From Fusarium oxysporum f. sp. lycopersici 4287 (lineage: Eukaryota; Ascomycota; Sordariomycetes; Hypocreales; Nectriaceae): a DNA stretch of 64,000 nt. The notes beneath the pieces are model-generated. The model did no database searches. It was given only the letters and a program-made list of their open reading frames with translations, and was not told the DNA's origin. This document shows, in pieces, positions 22,413-36,798 of this stretch. A program made the translations under genes and the position numbers. The first letter of the stretch is position 1, and every line of letters starts with the position of its first letter. The stretch spans positions 1,127,148 through 1,191,147 of the forward strand of contig NC_030986.1 of assembly GCF_000149955.1 (NCBI RefSeq), in the 5' to 3' direction.

Positions 22413-25400
22413 ATGGCATCTTCAGCCAAGGCCACCACCCTCGACGAACTTTCTCCTCGACCGCCAACACCTCCTCGAGAATCTTTCCCAGATAAAATAG
22501 CTCCTATGAAGGCTTCAGTCGGTCGTCCCATCGACCCAAGACTGAGTCTCCAGACACCACCAGGCGCTAATACACCATCGTCGAACGGGGCAACCAACAC
22601 CAATTCAAGCTCGAGGCGGATAAGGAAGAAGGTTGAATGGTCAAGCCATACAGAATATCGAGAAGCGTCTAAGTTCTTCAGGTCGTCACCGATTACGACA
22701 CCCTCTGCTTCGTCGAGGCCCGTTAAGGGTATCCTCAAGCCGTCACCGTCTCCCAACCCTCTTGCTTCACCTCTTAATGGCCATCCCAGCGGCCTATCAA
22801 GCCAGATTAGTATCGCCGAAATGTTGGACTCGACAATAAAACAGCTCGCTGGTTCCGACCGGGACTCGCGACTCGATGCATATATGATGCTCTCTCGTGC
22901 TCTTAAGGCTTCCAACAACCTACCGGACCGGGTTGCCCTACAAGACAAGATGAGCCTATTCATGTCCTTTATCGAACGCGATGTCAAATCCAAAAGGGAC
23001 GAAGGGTCTCCCGACTCTTCTCTTATATTCCAAGCCCTCAGTCTTCTAACGACTTTTTTGCATTTTCCAGCCATTGCTTCTTCTCTCACATCCGACTTCG
23101 GCGTCTTCATAATCGACCACTGCATTCGATGCTTCTCCGACCCAGCACTCTCGAAAGACCTGGCACGTCACCTTATGCAGGTCGTTGCTTTCCAGTCCTT
23201 CTCCTCAAAAGTCATGTCTTCGGATCGAGTCGGTCGGTTAGTCACATCGTTGCACAACATCGAGGATCATTTGACTGGCAAAAGTATCATCATGGGCCGT
23301 ATCCAGATTTACAAGCGTCTTGTGAAGCAATCTCGAAACCATATGGCTGTCCACACGGCCTGGTTAGAGGATTTGTTCAACGATATGCTCACCCCGATTC
23401 GAGACATTCGAGCGCAAGCAATTCTCTTAGGCACGGAAGCTGGCTTTGCGCTACGAAATGAGAAGCCTGTGATGCGCAAGGTGACTGAGATTCTGCAATC
23501 AACGGCGGACAAACAAATCTACATACAGTATTACATCCAGCGACTCGACACCATGCTCAAAGAGAAGCAACTTTTGTCGACTGTTCCACAGATTTGGGGT
23601 GCCGTGACCCTTTTCCTGCAGTGCCCTCTCAGCCGATGGCAACACTTTGCTCCATGGTTCAAGATTGCGCAGGACTCGTTCAACTGTACCGATTTGCAGA
23701 CCAAGCAGGAAGCCAACTACGCCTGGAATCGCTATGTCTATCTTTCAATCACCAGCAACAAATTGCCCCCCAAGTCTCTGGGTATAATGGCACAGCCCCT
23801 GGCGAGCCAACTCCGGCGCAAATTCAATTCGAAACAGCCAGAGGAAGCCATGAAGCTTCGCAGAACAGTGATGGGTGGTATTTGCAACCTGTGTTACTAT
23901 GCCTTCCGACCTAGTCAAGATGTCACATGGATCGACGCTGCCTGGGATTCTATCCTTGCACCTATTACGCAACAACTAGTTCATGTCGATGCGCAACTCG
24001 AGTTATCTGCTGATTCTGTAACGCAAGCGACCCGAATTGTGACCGGACTCCTCGACGTTTCGACTCCAAGAAGCTGGAAAGACGAAAGGATCAGGGATGT
24101 TGCTCCTATAAGCCCTGAGGAGCTGCCTTCAATCGACTCAAGATGGGCTCGCCGGAATTCTGAGAAGATCTTTGGCCTTGTTGGGCCAATTCTGGAGAAG
24201 AAATTCAACGATTTGGCTAATACCGAAAGTTTAGCCTATAGACTATGGCAAGCTTTCGTTGGTTCTATTGCTGTCGCCTCGGCAAAGGATATCAAGGTGA
24301 CCGACGAGACAGCGAGATTCATCGCTCAAGCTTTTGATTTGTTGTCCAAGATGTGGTCAACTGGAGTGCCCGAAGGGTTTGAGTCTGTTGGCACAAAATA
24401 TTTGTCGAGTGTCAGGCATTATGTCGATGTTCTTGTCCGCAACCTTGGCCTGCTCCCCTTCACCGAGAAGAAGCTATCCATGTCTCTTGCTAATACCTTT
24501 GAGCCTGCTTCAACTCCTAGCCGGATTGATCGAACTGACAAGTCAAATGGCACTGTTCAGACGCCGCTTTATCACCTATTTTCTATACTTTGTTCCAAAC
24601 CACCAGGATTGGCTGACGATGAAGATCTCGCTGAGTGCTTTTTAGCTATCTTTGATCCATTCTTCCAAGGCAAATCTTCAAGAGCTCGAGTTGAGCTGTC
24701 TAGAGAGATGCTCCGACTCTTGCCGCGAGACGCTCTTTCACCATACGGTCCATGGGTTCTCGCTGCTCAGAACATCCGTACCCTGCTGGATCAAAACCCA
24801 TCGCCATCCGGCTCGCTACCACCCAGCAGCGAGAGATTACTTGGACCCGAATACCGGGAGATAGTATCGCTTCTCGAACGAGGACTTGTTTCGCACCCCA
24901 CGCTCCCTGAAGAACAGTGGTTCTCTCTTTTCGACTTGTTATCCGACCACATCGCTCAGGAGTCTGGAGATGCAGGTCGAGCTCTTGGTCTTGTAGAGCC
25001 TCTCGCCAAGATTGTTACGGACAACTTCTTCGAGGATTCTGAAAGATCAAACCAGATGGCGCTGGCGGTAGCGATTGCGCTATTCAAGATTGCCAAACTA
25101 CCCCGAGATCGTCAGGCTGTCGAGGCTGCTCGGCGACGACTTTGGGGTGCACCTCCCACGTCATCACGATCCTCCTCATTTGATCCGTTCCAGTATCTTT
25201 ACCAGCTTCAAGGCCAGAGTATGAAATACTTCTACGAAAATGAAGCCGAATGCAATGATCAAAAGATGGTGGCCTATTTTGAGAGCGTTAACGCTTTTCT
25301 TGTTGGATCCTTCTCGCAAAATGGCATCAAAACCCTTCCCAAGTTACAAACAGGACTCGTTCCATGGATTCAGGATGAAAAGGCGCATAAGATATTGCGC

Positions 25401-27781
25401 AGTGATTCTCCTGTCTCTGGATCTGTAAGTCAGTCCGACGTTATACTCTTCTACATGCTAATTATCTCTAGGTGCGGACTCTGTGGGACAACATTTGTGG
25501 CCAGTTATTGACATTCGGTCGATTGGAGGACAAGGTCCTCAACACAGTCGAGCCTCTTGTCGCTGCAGGTTTTAGAAGTAGACATCGTCACATCGTAAAC
25601 AAGATGGCAGAGACGTGGAACGCTCTAGTAAAGGATGAAGAGAGTTTGGACTGCTCTGAAAGCCTCAAGTCGATTATAGCTTCCTTACGGCCAAGAGTTG
25701 ATGTCTCGTTCCCTGGCATGGAACATTCCAGTGGCGAGTTCGGAGCCCAAGCACAAACCTTTGTCGATACGCAGGAAGATTTGAGCTTCGTCGCCCTATC
25801 ATCTGCCAAGTCATCGGGGCAAGGCGTTGAGCAAGCAGCCTCACCTGCACCATCCATATCGAAGATGAGTCTTAGGGGTGCGACGACTAGAAAGCGCCGC
25901 AGAGATGCCACCCCTGAATCTACAAAGACAAAACCGGCTAAGCGAACAGCTACACCCCGTCTTCGCCACGACAACTCTCAAATCCAATTTGCTCCAATTG
26001 TCTCATCACCGTTGGTCGAGGAGTCTCAACATCTCACTGAAAGGCAGAGGGAGGTCCGTGAACGACAAGAAGAAAATGCCGGCCTGTATCCCGGTCTCCG
26101 ATCGAGCCCACGGACTCGAGCACAAGCTGCGATCGAGGAGAGCTCCAAGGATGCTGAGATACAAAAATCCAGCAGACTCGAAACTACTCCTGAACGCGCA
26201 GCTTCCTACGATGAGTTCATCAATCTGACACCCACTCCCCGACGTGGCCAAGCTCTTCATCTTGAGGGCTTGAACGACCCACCTTCATCACCACCAGACC
26301 CGAGACGCAACCCTCTGTTGTCTGAAATACAAACTCGATCAAAGGCTAGAGACTCGATCGTTAACTGGCAGTTTTCTTCACCACCAGGTTCGCCCTCCAT
26401 CAGTCAACAGACCGACGAAGACCAAGCTGAGGTGGAGACTCCCTCTGCTCAGAACAAGGCCTCTGGTAAGAACACACGGGCTAAGCGACGCAGGAGGAGG
26501 GCAGAATCATCAAAGAAGGAGGAAGTCATTCCTTCAAGTCTTGGTAGTCAGGAGGTGGTGACCGAAGACGCGGAGGCACTGCCAGATGCACCACCTAGCC
26601 AAGATGTGGAAGAGATTAAAGAGGAACATATCGAACCGCCTGCCCTCAGCCAACTGGACAGCCCTCAACGAACCGCTCCGCCTCCAGCACAGGTTCTGGA
26701 AACACCAAAATCCGCAGACGACGAATTTGTGGACGCCAGGAGCAGCCCTGCAAAGGCTGTTGACGATCAGGCTGTTGAAAGTGGCCCTAAGGTGGCTAAC
26801 AGCCAGAATCAAGACTCATCTTTCGCACTCAGTGAAGGTGATGAAAGCAGTCTCATGAGATTTGTGGTGGAACTTGAATCTAGAAGGTGCCATCTTCCAT
26901 TCGACAAGTACAACTCAGTTTCTGTTTCTCCCGAGAAGAAAAAGAACGACGCATCTCCTGAAAAGTGTATAGAGGTCCAGGGAGACACCTCTGTCGAGAA
27001 AGAACAGAATAACACGAAAGAGCCTTCACCATCTAGTGTTGTTCCCTCTACGCCTGTTGAAGCAAGCCAAGAGAAGAATGAAAGCCAAAATACAAACCAA
27101 ACTGGCAGCAAGAGGAAGAGAAAGCGAAGCGCCGTGTATGCCGAGACACGCCGCAAAAAGAGACGGTCGGCCGACCCATCAGGACCGGAACAGGTTGAAG
27201 ATAGCCAGTCAACGTCTCAAGAAACGGCCTCACCTATTCCAACCGTGCGACGGTCATCCAGACGAAATGCTGGACAAAAGGGCAAGGAGCTACGAAACCG
27301 AGAAGTCCAGGCGTCGCCTACCACAAGGTCAACACGCTCATCTTCTCAAGCGCCTCAGACAACCTCAAAGTCGACCGATGTACGTGATGACGGGGACACG
27401 GATGAAGAACTCATGTCACAACTGGTGACAGAGTCCTATGCAGCCTCGCAAAGCCAGGAACCTGAGCTTCAGGTGCCCGATGAAGTCATTGAAGACTCTA
27501 TGGAAGTTATACCAATTGACAGCGAATCAGGGGAAGAGGCCCAGGAGGATCAGCCACAAGCAGAAGAGGAGGACCAGGACGAAGTTGCCGAACCAAAAGA
27601 TGAAGATGAAGAAGAAACGCCAGTGCCACACAAAACAAGGTCGATCATGGACACTCTTCGTGGTGGTTTACAGCAATTGCAGACGGCAGCACTCAGTCGT
27701 GATGAGGTTTACCAGCTAGAAGACATGCTTATGGATATGAAGAGGGAGCTCTTCGAAGCAGAACGACGAGGAAGACATTGA
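22413..27781 (+). CDS. rif1: RIF1 homologue (Rap1-interacting factor 1)
   Basis: Nuclear telomere and replication-timing factor that recruits PP1 to counter DDK. Exons 22413-25424 and 25472-27781, separated by a 47-nt intron (GTAAGT...CTCTAG), give 1773 residues. The start has an ideal context (GCCATGG). The N-terminal tail carries KKVEW (about residues 72-76, RVxF class) and GILKP (about 106-110, SILK class). The Rif1 N-terminal HEAT-like domain follows, from ISIAEMLDSTIKQLAG through about residue 1050. The C-terminal third is charged, low-complexity and rich in Ser/Pro and Lys/Arg clusters (KRKRKRS, RKKRRS), with an acidic stretch before a final predicted coil (LQTAALSRDEVYQLEDMLMD). Length and architecture match fungal Rif1. 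Confidence 0.9.
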
Positions 27782-30499
27782 TTAAGAAATGAATTTAAGA
27801 CGGGAAGCATTGTCATCGGCGCGTAAGGGGTTTTTATTCTTGGGAACTGCTTATAATACAATACCTCCATGTACAGAGTTACCTGATTAGCCTGTCACTT
27901 ATCTCATTAAAAGCATTGCATGGACACCTGTAAATTTACATATTCTGTAGAAAAGAAACAATCAAACAAATGACGAGACGAATATGCCATGTTGATACAT
28001 CCCGAGTAGCAGTTCTCCAGCTGGTAGATGCTCCAGTTGCTGCAAGTGAGATCTAGATACCAAAAGTAGCAATCAATCCGAGTTACGAGTCAGGAACAGA
28101 CGTTCCGTGTGTATGTATTCATCATTATCCATGAGAATAATACGGGGAAGCATAATGTGAAAATGTGGAGGATCGTCAGAGGTCATCTTTGAGAGTACCT
28201 TCGGATGTTCCTAAACGGGTAAGCCGACAAAGAGAGCTGCGGTGTGCCACGGGGAAGAGGGTCGATTATCGATCAAGGTTTTGGATCTTGGTGTAACAGA
28301 AGGACCTTATAATTGATACTGTGTGAAATTGAGGTTCTAGAAAGGGCAAATCGTAGTGATACGCCGTTCTCGGTAATCGACTTGTATGATGATGCTTCAG
28401 CACAGTACTGTACCATTTCTACGGGCAGCTGAGTATGGACTCACTTGGAAACACCCATTATGAACATCTTGAGATTTGGCCGTTTTGCTGCTGCCTGGCA
28501 TGATTCAGCTCTGATGACGAACCAGGGTCATGGGTTTACAAGCTGCTCTCCATTCTGTTCTTGACAGCAAGGAAAAATTGCTGGCGCGATCCCTACGTCA
28601 GGCAGATTCCCATGGCGGGGAACTAACACGGTAATGATGTGCACGTCTGTCCCGTTGGTGACATGGGTAGTTGCAGGTTTAATACCATTGATGTCTCTCA
28701 CTGAATGATTTGATCAGAGTTTTTCTCGCACGAGGGCATCGTGGTTCGACATGCAGGGACTTTAGAGGCAATGAGTTGAGAGTTGAGATTCAAGCATTTA
28801 CTCAAAATGGAATGGCGTAGAATGGTGTAAGTGGTGATGGCTCACAACGCTGTTGCACAAGAGTCGAGTAACAGCCACGAACCTTGGCGAGGCGAAAACG
28901 CTATCCACCTGAAAGGGAAATTGGAATGGAAATTATTCATGTCCAAGATTTTGTAGACGAAAGCTCCATCGGCAAACGGTATATATGCGTCCAAGCTTGT
29001 GTAGATGTCAACCCAATGGGCTGACAGCCATAAGACGGTTCAATCTATACCCTTATAAAGGCCATAGTATAGGGTTAGGCTATGCTGGGTAAGATAGTGC
29101 CGTCCGCTTATCCTTTTGTTTACTTCGCTGTCTTGAAGTCAATTTGGATGAGGTTGAAGAAGATTACCGAAAGGAGTCAAGTGGCTCATGAAAATGTCCG
29201 ACCAAGTAGCCAATGAACAACATGGAACAACATATCATAGAATTAGATTGCATTGTAAGGAAACCGAGACCTTGGTCCGTTTCAGTTTGAAGACTCTATG
29301 ATGAATCGGTTCCCTTCCGAAGAACCCTCAATGGCTGGTGTATGAGGTCTGGCATCCGGCAGTTGCATCGATTGATGGTGTAGCGTCCTGTTGAACCTGA
29401 CCAGTTCGGGAATTTCATGGCGATGCCCTTGTTGAGGCTGAATGTTCTTAACCATTGTAGGCAATCCGAGAACTACAGACACTTGTCTTGAATAGAGAGG
29501 ATGTATCTCATCTCATCTAAGCAGCCATCACGATGCTTTGGCTTTATTCGGCCCGCCGAGTTGAGAATGACGTCAACTGCTAACAATCAGGGGTTCTGGG
29601 GTTTAGCAATTCCGCGCTTTATAGCCGTTGTCATCCATAAAAGGGAATTGAAAGCGGAGGGTCGGGCAGAGACGGTGGAGAGGGTCTTTTGTTACGGTCA
29701 GCGAGACCTTTTCTTTGCGTTTGTCTATTGGAACTGATTGGGCGGTTGATGTCTACAGCGGGTTCGCGATGGAGTCAGTGGACTGCAGGTTGAATCTTGG
29801 CGTGAACGTGACAAGGACTGAAGCGCGGTAAATGGCACGTTTCTGACTGTTCGATTCCGTTCTTGACGGCCAATATGACAAAAGTGTACTGTGCTGTATT
29901 GTGTAGTCGCAGTCTCGTTGATCAAGAGTGATGGTGGTTTTGCAGACCCCATTTACATATAATCATTCCTTTCAGTTGGAGTTGTTATTGTAGACTGAGA
30001 ATCATAAACAAAGCTGAGTTAGGTGAAGCAGAGCCTCATTACTGGGCGATGCTAGTATTACACCAAGACATTGGCAAGAAGGATGCCATTTCGACGGTTC
30101 CTTCCTTGCCCAGAATCCAATATCACATCACGTGTAGAAACCACAACCTCTCTCCTCCATTTTATCTCGATTCTCCATCCACCTAGGTACCCGAATTTCA
30201 GACTTCATCCGCGGTAACGAAAACCTGTGAAATCCTCTCACTTGTTGAAGGGCCTTGGCTGCTTCACTTACCCACTCTCATTTGATATCGGTCAAGATCT
30301 CTTGAGGGCCCAATCACGATTCAAAGTTCCCTCGCAAACCGACTATCATGGCTCAAGCCAACATTGAAGTTCGGTTTCGAGGAAACATTGCAAACATGCT
30401 CATGCCTCAGGAAACTTTAAAAAGTAACCTATGGCTAATACAGCAGAAAATACGACAACAATGAGACCATCAGAAGCCTACAAAACACTGACGCCTTGA
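27782..30499. other. Gene-poor intergenic region
   Basis: 2.7 kb without a supportable gene. Several short open frames occur (for example 29282-29482 on minus, 29725-29952 on minus) with no domain, splice logic or codon bias. The sequence is not strongly AT-skewed, so I see no clear sign of repeat-induced point mutation. Confidence 0.5.
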
Positions 30500-31082
30500 G
30501 TGCCCCGATTTTCATATCCCCGAAGGACCCTCAGTCGAGGGACCTACTATGACGTCGTATTCCCCACGCTCCAGCCTTCTGAAAGTTCCCCATGTTTACT
30601 TCCCCAACTCGCCCGATTTCTGCGGAGGCGAGAGGTAAACTTTTGGGCCTTCTCCACGAGTTTATGCTTCCAGGGTGGCATTATAGACGAGGACATGATA
30701 TCGCCTCTCCAAATAGCAGTCAAGCACTGAACAAAAGCAGCGAATTATACCTGGTACACNNNNNNNNNNNNNNNNNNNNNNNNNNNNNNNNNNNNNNNNN
30801 NNNNNNNNNNNNNNNNNNNNNNNNNNNNNNNNNNNNNNNNNNNNNNNNNNNNNNNNNNNNNNNNNNNNNNNNNNNNNNNNNNNNNNNNNNNNNNNNNNTA
30901 TCCCCAGGGCCGAACTATCACGTAGCTGTTCACAAAACGCCCTGAAAACTTTACAATGCCGTAATGCAGGGATCATTGCCCTGCTGGCCATGGGTGCACA
31001 CGACTGCGGATCTCGGTATACTTTACCGTATGCACAGTACGGTCATACGCACTATCACGTTTGGCCGATGGATCCTTCATAA
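30500..31082 (+). pseudogene. Possible ankyrin-repeat relic broken by the assembly gap
   Basis: Before the gap, a frame ending at 30730 finishes in DEDMISPLQIAVKH, which resembles the TPLxxAv helix start of an ankyrin repeat. After the gap, 30957-31082 reads IIALLAMGAHDCGSRYTLPY and then AQYGHTH, resembling IvxLLlxxGAd...g.TpLxyAaxxGH. The frame just before it (LYNAVMQG) would fit the preceding repeat but is shifted, and each piece soon meets a stop. The gap may hide length, so an intact gene with mis-assembled flanks remains possible. Weak call based on motif resemblance only. Confidence 0.25.
30760..30898. other. Assembly gap (139 N)
   Basis: Run of undetermined bases joining two contigs; the true length and order across it are unknown. 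Confidence 0.99.
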
Positions 31083-31256
31083 ACGGCCAAGACCAAGACA
31101 ATAATGGATGGGTAGCCAAGGCCCATCTCAGTTACCAGCTTCTCGCATGGCCTGGGGGGTGGATATCCAGAGGCCGTGGATCCAGTGTCGAGTACTACTT
31201 TACATGACTCTGTTTTTTGCAGTACGACATGCAAGACCCTTGGGCTTGCGTTTCTT

Positions 31257-31262
31257 TATAAG
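31257..31262 (+). promoter_or_regulatory. TATA-like box of MFS transporter gene
   Basis: TATAAG lies about 115 bp upstream of the ATG at 31373. Confidence 0.4.
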
Positions 31263-31372
31263 CCCGGTTAGCCCCCGGCCTCAACCGTTCTCACGTTCTC
31301 GATACCAACCTTCGTTGTTGCCCCAGCGACCTTGAGTTTGAAGAAACATTATTCGGGTTCGATCTCTTCATC

Positions 31373-33141
31373 ATGTTCAAGAAGTACTTCGGCCTTCGAG
31401 GCCAGGCCCTCAACTATGCCATCAGTACCATTGCCGGAACCGATTTCCTGCTCTTTGGTTATGGTAATACCTACCACTTTCATACAAAACGGTTCTAAGT
31501 CAAGCCATGGAAGCAGATGCTAATAATTCTTATAGACCAAGGTGTTATGGGTGGTATCTTGACAATGGCACCCTTCATGGAGCAATTCCCCGACATGCAC
31601 AGCGATGATCCTACAGTATCTGCGGCTGTTCGAAAGGACCGCTCTAACTATCAAGGCATCGCTGTTTCGTCTTACAACCTGGGCTGCTTCTTTGGCGCCA
31701 TTGCTACCATCTTTCTTGGAAACAAGCTCGGCCGCAGGAAAATGATTATGCTCGGCACCACAATCATGGTTGTTGGTGCTGCTCTTCAGGCTTCTGCATT
31801 CACTCTGGAACACTTCATCATCGGACGAATCATCACTGGTCTTGGTAACGGCGGCAACACATCTACTGTTCCTATGTGGCAATCAGAAACCTGCTCCGCC
31901 CATAAACGTGGTAAACTGGTAATGATCGAGGGTGCGCTCATCACACTCGGCATTACCATCTCGTACTGGGTTGACTACGGCATGTACTTTGCGCAAGACA
32001 CATCTGCCTGCTGGCGCTTCCCAATGGCATTCCAGATCGTCTTCTGTCTAATCATCATGGCCTTTGTTATGAACCTTCCAGAATCTCCCCGCTGGCTTGT
32101 GCTCAAGGGACGTGATGACGATGCAAAGGAAGTTATTGCTGCCATTGCCAACCAGGATGTCCAGAGCAAGTATGTGGACAACGAGTTCAAGGCCATCAAG
32201 GAGACTGCTGCAGAGATGAGTAAGGGATCATTCTCGGACTTGTTCTCTCGAAACCACAACAAGAACCTTCACCGTACTCTCATCGCTTACATCAACCAAA
32301 TGTTCCAACAGGTAAGACATATGAACTCTTATGAATTAAATAGTTACTGACATCGAAATAGATCTCTGGTATCAACTTGATTACTTACTATGCTGCTACC
32401 ATCTATGCTGGACTTGGTATGACTGGTCATATGCCTCTGCTCATGGCCGCTCTGAACGGTACCGAATATTTCTTGGCCTCACTCCCTGCTATCTGGCTGG
32501 TTGAGCGAGTTGGTCGTCGAAAGCTGATGCTCTTTGGCGCAGCAGGCCAGTGTGCATCCATGGCCATTCTTGCCGGTGTTGGCTCCAGCGATGCGAAGGC
32601 TTGTCAGATTGTTGGAATTGTCTTCCTGTTTGTCTTCAACTCATTCTTCGCCGTTGGCTGGCTTGGCATGACCTGGTTGTACCCTGCTGAGATCACACCT
32701 CTTCGAATCCGTGCGCCTGCCAACGCTCTATCGACATCAAGTAACTGGATCTTCAACTGGCTGGTGGTTATGATTACCCCTCCAGCATTTGAGAATATTG
32801 GATCCAACACCTATGTCATCTTTGCTGTCATCAACGCCATCATGGTTCCTTCGGTCTATTTCTTCTTCCCTGAGACTGCATACCGATCTCTGGAAGAAAT
32901 GGATACTATCTTCCAGAAGGTGGGGCATGGTTTCCAAGGCGCACTCGATGTGGTCAAGCAGGCCAAGATTGAACCTCGACGATACGATAACAATGGAAAC
33001 CTTCTCATTGCCGTTGAAGAGGTTGAAGAGAAGGGACATGTTGAGCATCGAAGTGGAAGCTCAAGTGGACAGAGTGGCGAAGGTAACAACGCTGCCATGT
33101 TTACTTCACATGACGAAGAGAACCAGCGCCGAGAGACCTAA
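31373..33141 (+). CDS. MFS sugar porter (hexose/disaccharide transporter family)
   Basis: Plasma-membrane proton-coupled sugar transporter of the sugar porter family. Exons 31373-31463, 31536-32311 and 32362-33141, joined in frame, give 548 residues with about 12 membrane helices. Family signatures are in order: the first helix ending in LLFGYDQGVMGG (the Asp codon is formed by splicing), GNKLGRRKM between helices 2 and 3, GRIITGLGNGG, PESPRWLVLKGR after helix 6, ERVGRRKLMLFG between helices 8 and 9, and PETAYRSLEEMD after helix 12. The C-tail is hydrophilic, Ser/Glu-rich and probably cytosolic, a likely regulatory region. The substrate cannot be named from sequence. It is not adjacent to the xylose reductase gene (28 kb apart). 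Confidence 0.92.
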
Positions 33142-35055
<1,914 letters not shown>

Positions 35056-35382
35056 CTTGGCAAGAGTGAGGGAGTGAGGAGATTCAAGATATGACAGTTT
35101 TTACGTAACGGCAGCACAATAATTTGAGATGGACATGATATGAATTAACTTGTGTTTTGAAAGACAAGCCCATATGCTTAGATTAGAGATGAAAGAAGGC
35201 ACCAAATCACAAGATCACTGTCGTCAGTGCTGTGTTTATCACTCAAGATTCCTCACACGCATCCAAGTGTTTCAATGTCTCATTTTTCTGCTTATTCCCA
35301 AGTTGCTACCATGATATTTACTGCTCCTATTTTGTTCCAATGTACATTTTCGTCATGTCAAATTTTAGTGTCACTCATATGC
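35056..35382. other. Convergent intergenic region
   Basis: 3' regions of the epimerase gene (+) and DAHP synthase (-); nothing else seen. Confidence 0.6.
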
Positions 35383-36798
35383 TCAGGCCGATCGTGCCTT
35401 GTTCTCCCTAGAGAAATGATCCGCAACCAGGAAGGCCAACTCGAGAGCCTGCTTCTCGTTGAGTCTTGGGTCACAGAAACTAGTGTAGTTTGTCGACAAA
35501 TCATCCTCATCCAATCCCTCACTGCCACCCAAACACTCTGTAACAGCATCACCAGTGAGCTCAAGGTGCATACCACCAAGGTTGCTACCCTCCTCTTTGT
35601 GAATGCGTAGTGTCTCCTCAAGCTCACGGTAGATATCGCCGAAACGACGTGTCTTGATGCCTGTGGGTGTGGATAGTGTGTTGCCGTGCATGGGGTCACA
35701 TTGCCAGACAACCGTACGACGGTACTCGGAGTCCTCAACCGCGCGAATATGCGTGGGGAGGAGATCGCGCACCTTGGCAGCACCGTAACGAGTGATGAGG
35801 GTGATCTTGCCAGGCTCGCGAGAGGGGTTCAACGTGCGAAGGAGAGAAAGAAGGTCTGAGGCTGGTGTTGTAGGACCGACTTTGATACCAATTGGGTTGG
35901 CAATTCCACGGAAGAACTCAACGTGGGCATGATCGATCTGGCGAGTACGGTCACCAATCCAGATGAAATGCGCAGAGGTATCATAGTACTCCTTCTTCTC
36001 GCCGTCGTCAGCTGCAGGAGTAGGGCTTGAGGTTCTGGCAGTAGGCTTCTCAAGCAGACGAGTCAAAGACTGCTCATAGTCGAGAAGAAGACCTTCATGA
36101 CTGGTGAAAAGCTCGACGGAATCGAGTTCTCCGGGACGAGCATTGATGACCTGCAGGAAGCGCAGGGTCTGTTGAATACTCGAGGCAATAGCTGAGTACT
36201 TCTCCTTGAGCTCCGGGTCTCTCACATGTCCGAGACCCCAGTCAAGAGGTCGATGAAGATCAGCGATGCCAGAGGCGAGAGCAGCGCGAATGTAGTTCAG
36301 AGTGGCAGCAGAGTGGTGATAGGCTTTCACAAGGCGGTTAGGATCGATCTCTCGATCTTCAAGACGGAAGCCATTGATGATATCGCCCTTGAAGCTAGGG
36401 ACTTCCTTTCCATCGACCATCTCAGTAGGACTAGAACGCGGCTTCGCATACTGCCCAGCCATTCGACCAATTCGCACGACTCTCTTGTTTGTTCCCCAAA
36501 TGAGAACAACACTCATTTGCAGTAACAATTTGATTTTACTCTCAATAGGGCCCTGGCGACAATAATCAAAGAGCTCAGCACAATCGCCACCTTGGAGAAG
36601 GAAGGCATTTCCTTGTGCGACATCGCGAAGATGAGCTTTGAGGGCAATGATCTCATTGGGATGGACCAGAGGAGGAAGTTGCGTGAGTTCCTCAACAGCC
36701 TTGGCGAGAGGCTCTGCGTCAGGGTAATTGGGCGATTGCTTGATGGGCTTTGAGCGCCAGGAAGAGGGTTCCCAGCCGGCAGAGGAAGATGAAGCCAT
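35383..36798 (-). CDS. Class II 3-deoxy-D-arabino-heptulosonate 7-phosphate (DAHP) synthase
   Basis: Condenses phosphoenolpyruvate with erythrose 4-phosphate, the entry step of the shikimate pathway. Single exon, 471 residues, start MASSSSAGWEPSSWRS at 36798 (an in-frame ATG at 36861 lies in the leader and adds no conserved text). Class II (plant/AroA-II type) signatures: LLQGGDCAELF with the metal-binding Cys, GRMAGQYAKPRSSP, GDIINGF, ELFTSHEGLLLDYE, HFIWIGDRTRQ, GIKVGPT, WQCDPMHGNT and GGMHLELTGDAVTECLGG. No plastid- or mitochondrial-type leader is seen. Many fungi use class I enzymes with typed feedback inhibition; filamentous ascomycetes often keep a class II copy as well. It is divergent from the HYPK-like gene. 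Confidence 0.95.
   Translation of the reverse strand: MASSSSAGWEPSSWRSKPIKQSPNYPDAEPLAKAVEELTQLPPLVHPNEIIALKAHLRDVAQGNAFLLQGGDCAELFDYCRQGPIESKIKLLLQMSVVLIWGTNKRVVRIGRMAGQYAKPRSSPTEMVDGKEVPSFKGDIINGFRLEDREIDPNRLVKAYHHSAATLNYIRAALASGIADLHRPLDWGLGHVRDPELKEKYSAIASSIQQTLRFLQVINARPGELDSVELFTSHEGLLLDYEQSLTRLLEKPTARTSSPTPAADDGEKKEYYDTSAHFIWIGDRTRQIDHAHVEFFRGIANPIGIKVGPTTPASDLLSLLRTLNPSREPGKITLITRYGAAKVRDLLPTHIRAVEDSEYRRTVVWQCDPMHGNTLSTPTGIKTRRFGDIYRELEETLRIHKEEGSNLGGMHLELTGDAVTECLGGSEGLDEDDLSTNYTSFCDPRLNEKQALELAFLVADHFSRENKARSA

Noticed and set aside
29821..29880. TTCGATTCC resembling a tRNA T-loop
   Set aside because: No matching acceptor, D- or anticodon stem could be placed around it.
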